Part shown: in pieces, positions 1-7,367 of the stretch
Layout: each line of letters opens with the position of its first letter
Position numbering within the stretch: position 1 is the first letter of the stretch
From: a virus
IMG/VR virus record: IMGVR_UViG_3300032323_001460
Coordinates: 1 to 27,669 of that record
Strand: one strand, 5' to 3'
Length of the DNA: 27,669 bases
Made by a program: the position numbers and the translations under genes
Notes under the pieces: model-generated
Database searches by the model: none
What the model saw: the letters and a program-made list of their open reading frames with translations, nothing else
Told to the model about the DNA's origin: nothing

Positions 1-153
1 GTGGCACCAATCAATAATCCAAGTACCGCAAAAAAGAATTTTATTGCTCAAAACCAAGATTCAACTGATAGTGAAATATATGTGGTTTGCGGGCAAGCAA
101 TTGGTGGAACAGTCAAACTTTGGGTTGACTTCCAGTGGCGAGAAATTTATTAA
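1..153 (+). CDS. C-terminal fragment of an unidentified phage protein
   Basis: An open frame runs from the first base to a TAA at 151-153 and gives about 50 residues ending in WREIY. The real start lies outside the window; the GTG at base 1 is probably internal. The fragment is beta-rich (alternating hydrophobic residues around VVCGQAIGGTVKLWVDF), which would suit a virion protein, and it lies directly upstream of likely virion-associated genes. I do not recognise the family. Confidence 0.6.
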   Translation: MAPINNPSTAKKNFIAQNQDSTDSEIYVVCGQAIGGTVKLWVDFQWREIY

Positions 154-174
154 AAACAAAATAGGAGAAACCTC

Positions 175-945
175 ATGGACTTAAAAAAACTATCAAGTGT
201 TGCCGATGCCGCATCTAAGATTATGGGTGAAGCATTAAAAGGTGACCAACATAAAATTGATGTAAACAAAAACAACAAGATTGATTCTGAAGATTTCAAA
301 CATCTTCGTGCTGGTAAAAAACCTGCCGATATGAAAAAAGAAGATGTTGAACAAATTCAAGAATATGATTCTAAAGGTGGTGTCTATAAACACAAAGGCA
401 CTTATGGTACAGAAAAATCTACTGAAGCAGGTTATACTGACTACGACAAAGAAAACGAACTTTCTAAGAAAAATATGAAAGAGAAACCAAATCGTAAGAA
501 ATATGGTGCTCGTCAAAACTTTGTTCGTTCTACCCGTGTTAACGAATCATTCTCTGGTCTGTTAGGTGTTTATAAAGATGGTGGTTTGAAAGCTCTTGCA
601 GAAGCATTAGTTAAAGAAGAACCAACTAACGACCAATACAAGGCTGAGTTAGATGACAACAAAGCAAAAGCAGAAGGTAAAAAAGCACAACCTAATTTAA
701 CAAAAGGTTATGTTCAAGCAGTTAAACAAGAAGAAACAGAAATCGCAGTCATTGATGCCGATAAAGCAAATGGTGTTCAAATCGAAACTATTGATGAAAA
801 AGAAATGACTGACGCTGAAATGAAGAAAAGAGAAGAAATTGTCAAGTCAATGAAAAAAGGCATGGCAGGTTTCAAAGAGCGTTATGGTGAAAGAGCAAAG
901 AATGTGATGTATGCAACTGCAACTAAACAAGCAATGAAAGACTGA
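175..945 (+). CDS. Hypothetical virion-associated protein with EF-hand-like loop
   Basis: A 256-aa, Lys/Glu-rich soluble protein with no signal peptide or membrane segment. Residues 29-40 form a textbook 12-residue EF-hand/dockerin calcium loop: D29, N31, N33, I36, D37 and D40. The C-terminus carries a motif (RYGERAKNVMYATATKQA) that I recognise as recurring in structural-region proteins of marine T4-like phages. The start is supported by AGGAG nine bases upstream. It is followed after one base by another protein of the same style, so the two are probably co-expressed late. Function unknown; capsid or scaffold association is inferred from context only. Confidence 0.7.
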   Translation: MDLKKLSSVADAASKIMGEALKGDQHKIDVNKNNKIDSEDFKHLRAGKKPADMKKEDVEQIQEYDSKGGVYKHKGTYGTEKSTEAGYTDYDKENELSKKNMKEKPNRKKYGARQNFVRSTRVNESFSGLLGVYKDGGLKALAEALVKEEPTNDQYKAELDDNKAKAEGKKAQPNLTKGYVQAVKQEETEIAVIDADKANGVQIETIDEKEMTDAEMKKREEIVKSMKKGMAGFKERYGERAKNVMYATATKQAMKD

Positions 946-946
946 A

Positions 947-2026
947 ATGAAAAAAGCTTCTGAAGTTTTCAAGAGCATTCGTTTCGCCAAAACAGAACCA
1001 AGAGGTAAAGCACATTCATCTACCGATGATGAAGGTCACTATACTGTTGGCGAAAAAGAATACAATCAACAATTAAAACATGTGAAAAAAATGGCTATGC
1101 AAGAAGAAAAGAAGGACAAGTATGATGAGGGTGAATATGACCAAGAAGGTGATATGGCCAAATCTGACTTGCGTTCAATCATTGCCAATGCACAAAAATT
1201 GCACGACATGATAGATGATGCCGATAATCTTCCAGAATGGTGTCAAAATAAAATTACTTTGGCAGAAGATTACATTTCAACTGTTGCAAATTACATGACT
1301 GCTGAAATGAATGAATCTGTAAACAAAGTAGATGTGCCTGCATATTTGCGTAAACAAAAGGGTGAGAAACCTTTAACCATGGCTGATGTTAAAGCACCTC
1401 GCAAAGATTCAATTTCACACCCAGCAAATCTTGCCAAGGCTCGTCTTGGTGAATCTGGTGGTGATGTTGTTTACAAAAAAGGTGATGACCACATCGAAAA
1501 GTATGGTGAAGATTCTTTCGCATTATATAAAGATGGTAAAAAACAAAAGTATTACACTTCAGTTGAAGCCGCAAAAGATGCGATGAAAGAAGAAGTTGAA
1601 CACTTAGAAGAAAAGAATGAACCAACAAATCCAGAACTTTGGTCAAGAGCAAAATCATTAGCTCGTTCTAAGTTTGATGTTTATCCATCTGCATATGCAA
1701 ATGGTTGGGCAGCAAAATGGTATAAATCAAAAGGTGGTGGTTGGAAATCTGTATCAGAAGCAAAAGAACAACTTCCATTTGACCCAGACCCACCAAAAAA
1801 GAAACCATCTGTGGTTGCTGGTAAATATGGTGCAGGTTATTCCACTGCTCGTCATCTTGCAAGAATGGCAATGCAAAAACAATCTGAAAAAATGAAAAAG
1901 CCTATCAAAGAAGAAGAAATGTCTAAGAAAGCGCAGATTGTTAAGTCAGTTGCAAAAAAGAAAAAAGAGTCTGCTGAAACCTTTCAAAAGGATCCAATTA
2001 TCAGTAAGACCGAAGTTAAAATGTAA
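947..2026 (+). CDS. Hypothetical multi-motif phage protein (DUF5872-like segment)
   Basis: A 359-aa charged protein built from recurring phage motifs. Residues about 74-120 (SDLRSIIANAQKLHDMIDD, then LPEWCQNKITLAEDYISTV) match a helical motif common in marine T4-like structural regions. Residues about 225-270 (SLARSKFDVYPSAYANGW, then KWYKSKGGGW) match what I know as the DUF5872 signature. A stretch with STARHLARMAMQKQ lies near the C-terminus. Its ATG follows the previous stop almost directly (TGAA ATG), implying translational coupling. The mosaic suggests a modular virion or core-associated protein. No enzymatic residues are evident. Confidence 0.7.
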   Translation: MKKASEVFKSIRFAKTEPRGKAHSSTDDEGHYTVGEKEYNQQLKHVKKMAMQEEKKDKYDEGEYDQEGDMAKSDLRSIIANAQKLHDMIDDADNLPEWCQNKITLAEDYISTVANYMTAEMNESVNKVDVPAYLRKQKGEKPLTMADVKAPRKDSISHPANLAKARLGESGGDVVYKKGDDHIEKYGEDSFALYKDGKKQKYYTSVEAAKDAMKEEVEHLEEKNEPTNPELWSRAKSLARSKFDVYPSAYANGWAAKWYKSKGGGWKSVSEAKEQLPFDPDPPKKKPSVVAGKYGAGYSTARHLARMAMQKQSEKMKKPIKEEEMSKKAQIVKSVAKKKKESAETFQKDPIISKTEVKM

Positions 2027-2038
2027 TTTGGTTGACAG

Positions 2039-2046
2039 TATAAATA
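2039..2046 (+). promoter_or_regulatory. T4-type late promoter TATAAATA
   Basis: An exact TATAAATA, the T4 late-promoter -10 element read by the gp55-type sigma and sliding clamp, lies 34 bases before the ATG of the 2081 gene in the only real gap of this block. A TTGACA at 2032-2037 is only one base away and cannot act as its -35 box. Confidence 0.7.
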
Positions 2047-2080
2047 TCATACAAATTAAAACTTTTTAGGAGAAAAGAAA

Positions 2081-2629
2081 ATGGGTTCATGGTCAAATAC
2101 AGATGCTGCAGAAAGCGCACCAAAAAATGCGGTTGCTAGTGGTCTCGGTGTTTCTGCAAACGGTTCAACTCTGTTTGGAAACAATCAAATTGGTGCGTTT
2201 GTAACAGATGCATCAATCGGCGTTTTTGGTGTCGATGCAACAGAACAAGGTGTAGTTGCAAACAAAGCACAAGTTGGTGCTCATGCAGGTTGGGTTTTGC
2301 GTAAAGGCGGAACAGGTCCTGTTGTATCAATTACTGCAAATACAGGTGCGGTAGGTGCAAATTCATTTATTATTTTTGGTGGCGGTGGCACAGGTAATAC
2401 TGCTGCTAATGCTCGTGTATCAGTTAACGCTGCAGGTTTTATCATTGGCGTAACAGTTAATAGTGGTGGTGAATATTTAACCACACCTACTGCAACACCA
2501 AATACAGGTAACGCAGTATTTACAGTTACAATGGGCGGTCGTGCAAATCGTGTTCAGTCTGAAACTCTAGTTGCAATGGGTTCAATGACTGGTGACGGTT
2601 CTGACGATGCATTATACGCAGATAGTTAA
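2081..2629 (+). CDS. Glycine-rich structural protein of marine T4-like phages
   Basis: A 182-aa Gly/Ala/Thr/Asn-rich, low-charge, beta-type protein. The N-terminus has an FGNNQIGAFVTDAS segment, the middle has HAGWVLRKGGTGP, and the C-terminus ends with GGRANRVQSETLVAMGS and a GDGSDD tail. I recognise this overall pattern from uncharacterised structural proteins of cyanophage and pelagiphage myoviruses. It has its own late promoter (2039) and a strong AGGAG ribosome site, as expected for an abundant virion component such as a decoration or fibre-associated protein. The exact role is unknown. Confidence 0.75.
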   Translation: MGSWSNTDAAESAPKNAVASGLGVSANGSTLFGNNQIGAFVTDASIGVFGVDATEQGVVANKAQVGAHAGWVLRKGGTGPVVSITANTGAVGANSFIIFGGGGTGNTAANARVSVNAAGFIIGVTVNSGGEYLTTPTATPNTGNAVFTVTMGGRANRVQSETLVAMGSMTGDGSDDALYADS

Positions 2630-2631
2630 TC

Positions 2632-3060
2632 ATGCGTTTTAAACAATTTCTAAACGAAATGGATTTGGCCAGTATTGAGCCAGACCAAGGAAAAGAAGCA
2701 CATGAACCTACAGGTGAAGGTTCTAGTGCTATCTCCAATCCTATTGTTTTGACAGATGCGAATATTCGTTTAGCAAATGAATTAAATCAACCTTTTCTTT
2801 CTCCAGAAAATGGCATTCAGTTAATCCGTAAAGTGTTGCATCGATTTGGTTTCGATATGCCTGCACTTTACGGTGCTGAACCAGAAGGAGATGAAATAGT
2901 GATTGAGATTAATCAATTCAATAACGAAGATTTATCATCAAACATCTACATTTTATATTATCTCACCGATGAAGGTTATTATGAGTTTTACGCTGAACTT
3001 GGCGATGATGCTCGGATGGAAGAACTAATGTCGGATGAGGAGTTAGACGAAGAAGAATAA
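2632..3060 (+). CDS. Hypothetical acidic phage protein
   Basis: A 142-aa soluble protein with the N-terminal MRFKQFLNEM leader common to small structural-region proteins of marine T4-like phages and a very acidic C-terminal tail (DDARMEELMSDEELDEEE). It starts two bases after the preceding stop and is followed two bases later by the next gene, so it belongs to the late run behind the 2039 promoter. No known catalytic motif is visible. Confidence 0.65.
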   Translation: MRFKQFLNEMDLASIEPDQGKEAHEPTGEGSSAISNPIVLTDANIRLANELNQPFLSPENGIQLIRKVLHRFGFDMPALYGAEPEGDEIVIEINQFNNEDLSSNIYILYYLTDEGYYEFYAELGDDARMEELMSDEELDEEE

Positions 3061-3062
3061 TA

Positions 3063-3455
3063 ATGCTTTTTGATAATTTGACGAATGATAATGTCTTAAT
3101 GTATGCAATTAAGGCATATGATAAACCTAATTGTATTATGAGTGAGTTTCAGGATGATATGAAAAGATTCAACTATCTTAAAAGGTTGTTTCAACGATAT
3201 CGTAAGTATAATGAACTCAGAGAACAATTGGTTTTAAATCATTTGATTGTGTTGTATAATGTTTTTGGTCCTGAAGTTGCAACAAGATTATTATTCTATA
3301 AAATGTCAAAAGAAGATTATTCTGCACTTAAAACATATTTGTTATTTTTGAGTTGTATGCCTGAAAAAGTGCGTGGTATAAAAGGACAAGAGATTGTATC
3401 TTCCGAAATTTCAGTAGATATGCAAATAGCAGAAACACTAAGACAAATAAAATGA
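3063..3455 (+). CDS. Conserved hypothetical protein of T4-like phages
   Basis: A 130-aa, largely helical protein. Its core (DDMKRFNYLKRLFQRYRKY, then LNHLIVLYNVFGPEVATRLL and a short FLSCMPEKV) matches a conserved uncharacterised family of T4-like marine myophages. The basic central region and helical pattern would allow nucleic-acid or protein binding, but nothing proves it. It overlaps the next gene by 4 bases (ATGA). Confidence 0.7.
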   Translation: MLFDNLTNDNVLMYAIKAYDKPNCIMSEFQDDMKRFNYLKRLFQRYRKYNELREQLVLNHLIVLYNVFGPEVATRLLFYKMSKEDYSALKTYLLFLSCMPEKVRGIKGQEIVSSEISVDMQIAETLRQIK

Positions 3456-3751
3456 AAACAACAAAACCAACTGCACTAGACAAATTCAGAGCTGCGGCTG
3501 CTCAAAGAGAAAAGGCAGCAGAACAAAGACGAAAAGAAATGGAAGCTCGTCATGCTCAAGGAAAAGAAGATATGAAAGGTGCAATTGACCGTTTAGAAGC
3601 ATCTTTAAAGAAAGAAGATGTTCCTGTGAACAATGTATCTCAAGGAAACATTGCAGGTGTTGGTGTTGGTTCACAAGGTGAACCTGGTGTCAAAAAGAAA
3701 AAGAAAACTGCTTCTTTCATTTCATTTATGACTAGACAAGGTAAAAAATGA
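3452..3751 (+). CDS. Hypothetical charged protein with GNIAGxGVGxQGEPGV motif
   Basis: A 99-aa protein. The first two thirds are an Ala/Lys/Glu/Arg-rich helix likely to be coiled coil. It is followed by NNVSQGNIAGVGVGSQGEPG (about residues 60-79), a motif I associate with T4-like phage core or scaffold-region proteins, and a Lys-rich C-terminal stretch with FISFMTRQ. Both ends overlap neighbours by 4 bases. A virion-assembly role is inferred, not shown. Confidence 0.65.
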   Translation: MKTTKPTALDKFRAAAAQREKAAEQRRKEMEARHAQGKEDMKGAIDRLEASLKKEDVPVNNVSQGNIAGVGVGSQGEPGVKKKKKTASFISFMTRQGKK

Positions 3752-4197
3752 TTACTTGGTTTTTAGGTTCTTGGGTTGTGTATATTGTTCACGCCGCTTT
3801 TATTGCAGGTGTGATAGGCACATTCTTTGGTGGCATTATATCTAAGATTCCAATCATAGGTAACTATGGTGCAATTGTTAAAGCAGTTGCAGTACCTCTA
3901 TTGTTAGTTTCCATATTTGCAGAAGGTTACATGTATGCTTCAAAATCTTGGATAGAAGAAACCAGAAAGTTTGAAGAAAAAGTAAAGATTGCTGAACAAC
4001 AATCAAAAGAAGTAAACGAAAAAATTAAAACTGTTTATGTTGACCGAGTAAAAGTTGTGAAAGAACAACAAGAAGTGGTCAGAGAAAAAATTAAAGAAGT
4101 AGAAAAAATTATTGATGCAAAATGTGAGGTTGTTCCAGAAACAATTCAGATTTTGAATCAAGCGGCAAAAACTCCTGTGAAGGAGGAAAAGAAATGA
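3748..4197 (+). CDS. i-spanin-like inner-membrane coiled-coil protein
   Basis: A 149-aa protein with two hydrophobic segments (about residues 4-28 and 42-62), followed by a long heptad-patterned Glu/Lys helix from about residue 68 to 125. This topology, membrane anchor plus periplasmic coiled coil, matches inner-membrane spanins (Rz type), though two membrane segments are one more than classical Rz. The next gene, overlapping by 4 bases, is a small lipoprotein of o-spanin type, and the endolysin lies 880 bases downstream. The pair would fuse inner and outer membranes at lysis. Family assignment rests on topology and order. Confidence 0.55.
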   Translation: MITWFLGSWVVYIVHAAFIAGVIGTFFGGIISKIPIIGNYGAIVKAVAVPLLLVSIFAEGYMYASKSWIEETRKFEEKVKIAEQQSKEVNEKIKTVYVDRVKVVKEQQEVVREKIKEVEKIIDAKCEVVPETIQILNQAAKTPVKEEKK

Positions 4198-4463
4198 AAA
4201 GATTAGTTTTTTTATTGCCAGTATTTCTACTTGCAGGTTGTTTAAAGTCGATTCCAGTAAAGATGGATTTTCCTGATGTGCCTGCTGAATTGAAGCAAGC
4301 ATGTCCAGACTTAAAACAGACCGATGAAAAAGAAACAAAGTTGAGTAAAGTTATTGAAGTTGTTGCCGATAACTATTCACAATACCATGAATGTAAATTA
4401 AAAGTTGATGCTTGGATTGAATGGCACAAACAACAAAAACAAATAAGTGATAGTATAAAATGA
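4194..4463 (+). CDS. o-spanin-like outer-membrane lipoprotein
   Basis: An 89-aa protein with a signal peptide ending in the lipobox LAGC (Cys16). The mature part has an early CPDLKQTDEKETKL segment and a later YHECKLKVDAWIEWHKQQ helix. This arrangement is typical of Rz1-like spanin lipoproteins. It overlaps the coiled-coil membrane protein upstream by ATGA, the usual i-spanin/o-spanin arrangement, and the lipoprotein downstream by another ATGA. The AAGGAGG ribosome site at its start is strong. Confidence 0.6.
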   Translation: MKRLVFLLPVFLLAGCLKSIPVKMDFPDVPAELKQACPDLKQTDEKETKLSKVIEVVADNYSQYHECKLKVDAWIEWHKQQKQISDSIK

Positions 4464-4864
4464 AAAAATTAATTTTAATTGGTTTACTTTCTAGCACACT
4501 ATCAGGTTGTGCGTTGATTGATGCTTATTTGATGGCAAAATATGATACCACAGAATATGCATTGGTAAATAAAATCAAAACTAAAGCAGAACTTTCTGTT
4601 GATGATTGTAAAGACCAAATTAAGTCAAAAGACAATGCGGATAACCTGTATTCTACCGCGGTTGAAATGAGAAACTTTTCTCAGAATATTCCTCGCAATG
4701 AAGATACTGCCAAGTTAGCAGGTAATTTGGTAGAACTTGCAAAACAGAATAGGGAACTTTATGCAAAAGGTCCTGTTTCTGAAACATTTTGTAAATTAAA
4801 ACTACAACAAATCTCACGCTCTGCTGATGTGGCGCAAAAAGTGATAGGAAGAAAACCAAAATGA
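4460..4864 (+). CDS. Small phage lipoprotein
   Basis: A 134-aa protein with a clear type II signal peptide (lipobox LSGC, Cys17) and a helical mature region containing two further Cys (in DDCKDQIK and FCKLKLQQ) that could form a disulfide in the periplasm. It is coupled by 4-base overlaps to the spanin-like gene upstream and a 69-aa gene downstream. The lysis-block position suggests an envelope role at lysis or superinfection exclusion. I do not recognise a named family. Confidence 0.65.
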   Translation: MKKLILIGLLSSTLSGCALIDAYLMAKYDTTEYALVNKIKTKAELSVDDCKDQIKSKDNADNLYSTAVEMRNFSQNIPRNEDTAKLAGNLVELAKQNRELYAKGPVSETFCKLKLQQISRSADVAQKVIGRKPK

Positions 4865-5070
4865 ACCATCTACAACAAATTGCACAGTCTTATGAGGAAT
4901 ACACATCATTATATAATGCAGGACAAATTAGCGCAACTGAATATAAGTCTTTGTTGGAAGGACTAGAAGTTGAAAAAGCGGTTTCAATGAACGCCGAAGA
5001 ACTTCAATACAAAGAGAATCTTAACTTAGCAATTAACGCCGCCATTCGTGCGGTATCTGCACTTGCCTAA
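4861..5070 (+). CDS. Hypothetical small helical protein in the lysis block
   Basis: A 69-aa soluble protein predicted as two helices around the QISATEYKSLLEGLEVEKA segment, ending in an Ala-rich helix. There is no signal or membrane segment. It overlaps the lipoprotein gene by ATGA and is followed 10 bases later by the endolysin, so it is co-translated with lysis functions. Function unknown. Confidence 0.6.
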   Translation: MNHLQQIAQSYEEYTSLYNAGQISATEYKSLLEGLEVEKAVSMNAEELQYKENLNLAINAAIRAVSALA

Positions 5071-5080
5071 AGGAAAATAA

Positions 5081-5707
5081 ATGACTGAATTAACACTTGA
5101 CCAATTACGCCAATTACTGCCAAAAAATCCATATCTCGACCATTGGCACCGTGCATTGTCGCAATTGTTGCCAGATTACGAGATTAACACGCCACAAAGA
5201 ATCGCTGCGTTTGTTGCACAATGCGCTCACGAATCTGGCAACTTCATGGTTCTTAAGGAAAATTTAAATTACAGAGCCGAAACATTAAGAAGGATTTTCC
5301 CTAAATATTTCCCAACTGATGAGTTAGCAAGACAATATGCTTCTATGCCAAATAAGCAAGAAGCGATTGCAAACAGAGTTTATGCAAGTCGCATGGGTAA
5401 TGGCGATGAAGCATCTGGTGATGGTTTTAGATACTGTGGTCGTGGATTGATTCAATTGACCGGTAAACAAAACTATTCATGGTTTGCGGCTTCTCTAGGT
5501 ATTTCAGTAGAAGAAGCGTCAGAGTATCTTCAAACATTTGAAGGTGCGGCACAATCTGCATGTTGGTTCTGGGAAACAAACAATCTAAATCAATGGGCAG
5601 ACAAAGGTGATATTCTCACCTTAACAAAACGAATTAACGGTGGCACCATTGGTTTGGAAGACCGTATCAAACATTATGAACATGCATTACATGTTTTAGG
5701 AGTTTAA
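5081..5707 (+). CDS. Endolysin, glycoside hydrolase family 19 (chitinase-like lysozyme)
   Basis: A 208-aa GH19-type muralytic enzyme. AAFVAQCAHESGNF holds the catalytic Glu (E51 in AHESGN), and the FRYCGRGLIQLTG block at about 116-128 is the family signature. The full length equals a single catalytic domain with no cell-wall-binding domain and no signal peptide, so it should need a holin to reach peptidoglycan. It is flanked by spanin-like genes upstream and small membrane proteins downstream. The AAGGA ribosome site is good. It should cleave the glycan strand of host peptidoglycan at the end of infection. Confidence 0.9.
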   Translation: MTELTLDQLRQLLPKNPYLDHWHRALSQLLPDYEINTPQRIAAFVAQCAHESGNFMVLKENLNYRAETLRRIFPKYFPTDELARQYASMPNKQEAIANRVYASRMGNGDEASGDGFRYCGRGLIQLTGKQNYSWFAASLGISVEEASEYLQTFEGAAQSACWFWETNNLNQWADKGDILTLTKRINGGTIGLEDRIKHYEHALHVLGV

Positions 5708-5709
5708 TA

Positions 5710-6003
5710 ATGGATGATAAAAAATTAGTCAAGTGGTTACTATTGTTGTTACTGTTACCTCTTGGCTTGGCATATTTTAGCGGTGATAGATATCGTTATC
5801 CATGCCAAGACCCAAAGAATTGGGACAAAGAAATTTGTAAATTACCAACATGTGATGTGAATAGAACCTGTCCAGAACATATTTTCAAAGGACAGCGTGA
5901 CCCTAGATTAGGACCCCCAAAAGATGAACCTACTAAACAAACTACACCAGGTACAGGACTGGTTCAAGCACCTGTTACACAAGGAGCAAACTGTGGAAAA
6001 TAA
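5710..6003 (+). CDS. Small membrane-anchored Cys-rich protein
   Basis: A 97-aa protein with one N-terminal transmembrane helix (KWLLLLLLLPLGLAYF) followed by a Cys-rich segment (YPCQDPKNWDKEICKLPTC, then a fourth Cys in RTCPE) and a Pro/Thr-rich tail. I recognise the RYPCQDP-NWDK pattern from small proteins next to lysis genes in marine T4-like phages. Four closely spaced Cys suggest disulfides outside the cytoplasm. It starts two bases after the endolysin stop. Function unknown. Confidence 0.65.
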   Translation: MDDKKLVKWLLLLLLLPLGLAYFSGDRYRYPCQDPKNWDKEICKLPTCDVNRTCPEHIFKGQRDPRLGPPKDEPTKQTTPGTGLVQAPVTQGANCGK

Positions 6004-6469
6004 TGTAAAATATACAGAAGAAGAATTAATGGCACGCCTGAAGTTCTTTATTGGCATTTGCCTTTCATTAACTTTATTTGGTATTGTATTCGTGGTTCTT
6101 TATTCATTGATTTTTGTGACACAACCACTCAATGCAATTTCTCCAATCGACCAAAAATTCTTTGAGTTGATTGTACCTATCGCAACATTCTTAACTGGTA
6201 CTCTATCAGGTATTATGTTGGCAGGCGGCGATAAAGATGCACAGAAACAAGCATTGCAAGCCGCAAACAAGGGTTGGGATAGACCTCCAACACCTATTGC
6301 ACCAACACCTTCAACACCACCATCAGTATCAATGGGTGGGTTTGGTAGTTCACCAATGGCAACACCAAATGCGTTTACTGCACCTTCAACACCTTCTTTC
6401 GCACCGCAAGTTGTGACAGGATTTGGTGGTAAACCTATGCCTGTTCAACCACCACAACCTGAACTATGA
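5993..6469 (+). CDS. Two-helix membrane protein with Pro-rich tail
   Basis: I take the GTG at 5993 as the start because AAGGAG lies six bases before it (5981-5986), giving 158 aa and an 11-base overlap with the gene upstream; an in-frame ATG at 5924 lies inside that gene without a ribosome site. There are two hydrophobic helices (about residues 17-40 and 55-75), then an Ala/Gln helix (GGDKDAQKQALQAA) and a long Pro/Thr/Ser-rich low-complexity tail with repeats such as PTPSTPPS. It may contribute to the lysis pore or anchor a partner; this is unproven. Confidence 0.65.
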   Translation: MENNVKYTEEELMARLKFFIGICLSLTLFGIVFVVLYSLIFVTQPLNAISPIDQKFFELIVPIATFLTGTLSGIMLAGGDKDAQKQALQAANKGWDRPPTPIAPTPSTPPSVSMGGFGSSPMATPNAFTAPSTPSFAPQVVTGFGGKPMPVQPPQPEL

Positions 6470-6687
6470 TTTGGTTAAGAAGTATGTTAGCTGACGGTGT
6501 TAATTCTACCGTCAGCAGCAAAAGAGTTATCACCGCACTGGCATTTGTCATGTGTAGTGTAGCATTTATGGTAGACTTATTTACCCAATACAAGGTTACT
6601 GCCGCATTGTTTGATTCAATGATGTATATTGTTGTTGCAGGTCTAGGGTTTACCGCATCAGAAAAATTTGCCTCTAAAAAGGAATAA
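6466..6687 (+). CDS. Holin candidate (small two-helix membrane protein)
   Basis: A 73-aa protein with two hydrophobic helices (about residues 21-40 and 47-66), a short polar N-terminus and a basic end (EKFASKKE). Size, topology and position directly after the endolysin/spanin group fit a holin. Other membrane proteins in the block are competing candidates. It overlaps the gene before by ATGA and is followed by a secreted peptide gene 2 bases later. Confidence 0.5.
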   Translation: MIWLRSMLADGVNSTVSSKRVITALAFVMCSVAFMVDLFTQYKVTAALFDSMMYIVVAGLGFTASEKFASKKE

Positions 6688-6689
6688 AA

Positions 6690-6890
6690 ATGAATAAAAT
6701 TCTAGTCGCACTCTTATTATCAGTTTCTTCTTTAGCTTTCGCAGCAGAAGAAAAAGTTGTCTGTATCGATAGAATCGGTAAAGACGGAAAAGTTGTTGTT
6801 GGTAAAGATGGAAAGCCACTACAAGATTGTAAGAAAATGAAAGTCCATAAAAAATTAGAAGGCACTCCAGTTCCTGAGAAAAAGAAGTAA
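6690..6890 (+). CDS. Small exported Lys-rich protein
   Basis: A 66-aa protein with a Sec signal peptide (cleavage predicted after AFA at about residue 19) and a mature part of about 47 residues containing two Cys, a GKDGKVVVGKDGKPL near-repeat and a Lys-rich end. The mature protein would be small, basic and periplasmic, possibly with one disulfide. No known family. It shares a TAATG junction with the next gene. Confidence 0.6.
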   Translation: MNKILVALLLSVSSLAFAAEEKVVCIDRIGKDGKVVVGKDGKPLQDCKKMKVHKKLEGTPVPEKKK

Positions 6891-7327
6891 TGTATCCAGA
6901 CGAGCATAAAATTCACGAACTCGAAATGAAAGTTGGTCTGCTTGGCAAAGATGTTGAGCAGACTGACCGACTTTGTGAAAAACTTTCAGAATCTATTGCT
7001 AAGATTCAGGAATTGAATGTCAACATTATGCAAATGATTACTTTGCATGAACAAAGACATGAACAACATGAAAAAGTGGAGAGTGACTTGAAAGAAGATA
7101 TCAAAGACTTGCACGATAGAATCGACCAAGTAGAACGACACATTTCTGCTCGTATTGATGCACTTCGCAATGATTTAATTAACCACAAACAACAAGATAG
7201 AGGCCGTATTCCTGAAATGTTGGCTGAAATCGAAAAGTATAAGTGGATGATTTTAGGCGGCGCACTTGCCCTAGGTTGGTTAATTGGGCATGTTGACTTA
7301 ACAATGTTAGGTAAACTTTTAAAATAG
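6890..7327 (+). CDS. Tail-anchored coiled-coil membrane protein
   Basis: A 145-aa protein. Residues about 5-105 are an almost continuous heptad-patterned coiled coil rich in Glu, Lys and His (LHEQRHEQHEKVESDL). The C-terminus is one transmembrane helix (WMILGGALALGWLIGHV) and a short tail. Such proteins are common and uncharacterised in T4-like marine phages. It is the last gene before the early-type promoter at 7331, so it ends the late block. Confidence 0.65.
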   Translation: MYPDEHKIHELEMKVGLLGKDVEQTDRLCEKLSESIAKIQELNVNIMQMITLHEQRHEQHEKVESDLKEDIKDLHDRIDQVERHISARIDALRNDLINHKQQDRGRIPEMLAEIEKYKWMILGGALALGWLIGHVDLTMLGKLLK

Positions 7328-7330
7328 TAG

Positions 7331-7359
7331 TTGTTTTTTTCTGTGAAATCTGTTATATT
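7331..7359 (+). promoter_or_regulatory. Early/middle-type sigma70-like promoter upstream of primase
   Basis: TTGTTT at 7331-7336, a 17-base spacer, and TATATT at 7354-7359 preceded by TGT (extended -10). The predicted start of transcription (about 7366-7368) falls at the ATG of the primase gene, so the transcript would be leaderless. It marks the boundary between the late lysis block and the replication/nucleotide operon. Confidence 0.6.
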
Positions 7360-7367
7360 ATGAATCT

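Noticed and set aside
235-516. Long minus-strand open frames across the window (for example 235-516, 4003-4338, 19964-20428)
   Set aside because: All lie antisense to well-supported + strand genes, are low-complexity or Phe/Ile/Ser-rich, and have no promoter, ribosome site or known motif.
2032-2046. TTGACA before TATAAATA as a sigma70 promoter
   Set aside because: The spacing is one base, so the two elements cannot form a sigma70 promoter; only the late box is credible.
5924-5992. ATG at 5924 as the start of the two-helix membrane protein
   Set aside because: It lies inside the preceding gene without a ribosome site, whereas GTG 5993 has AAGGAG six bases upstream.
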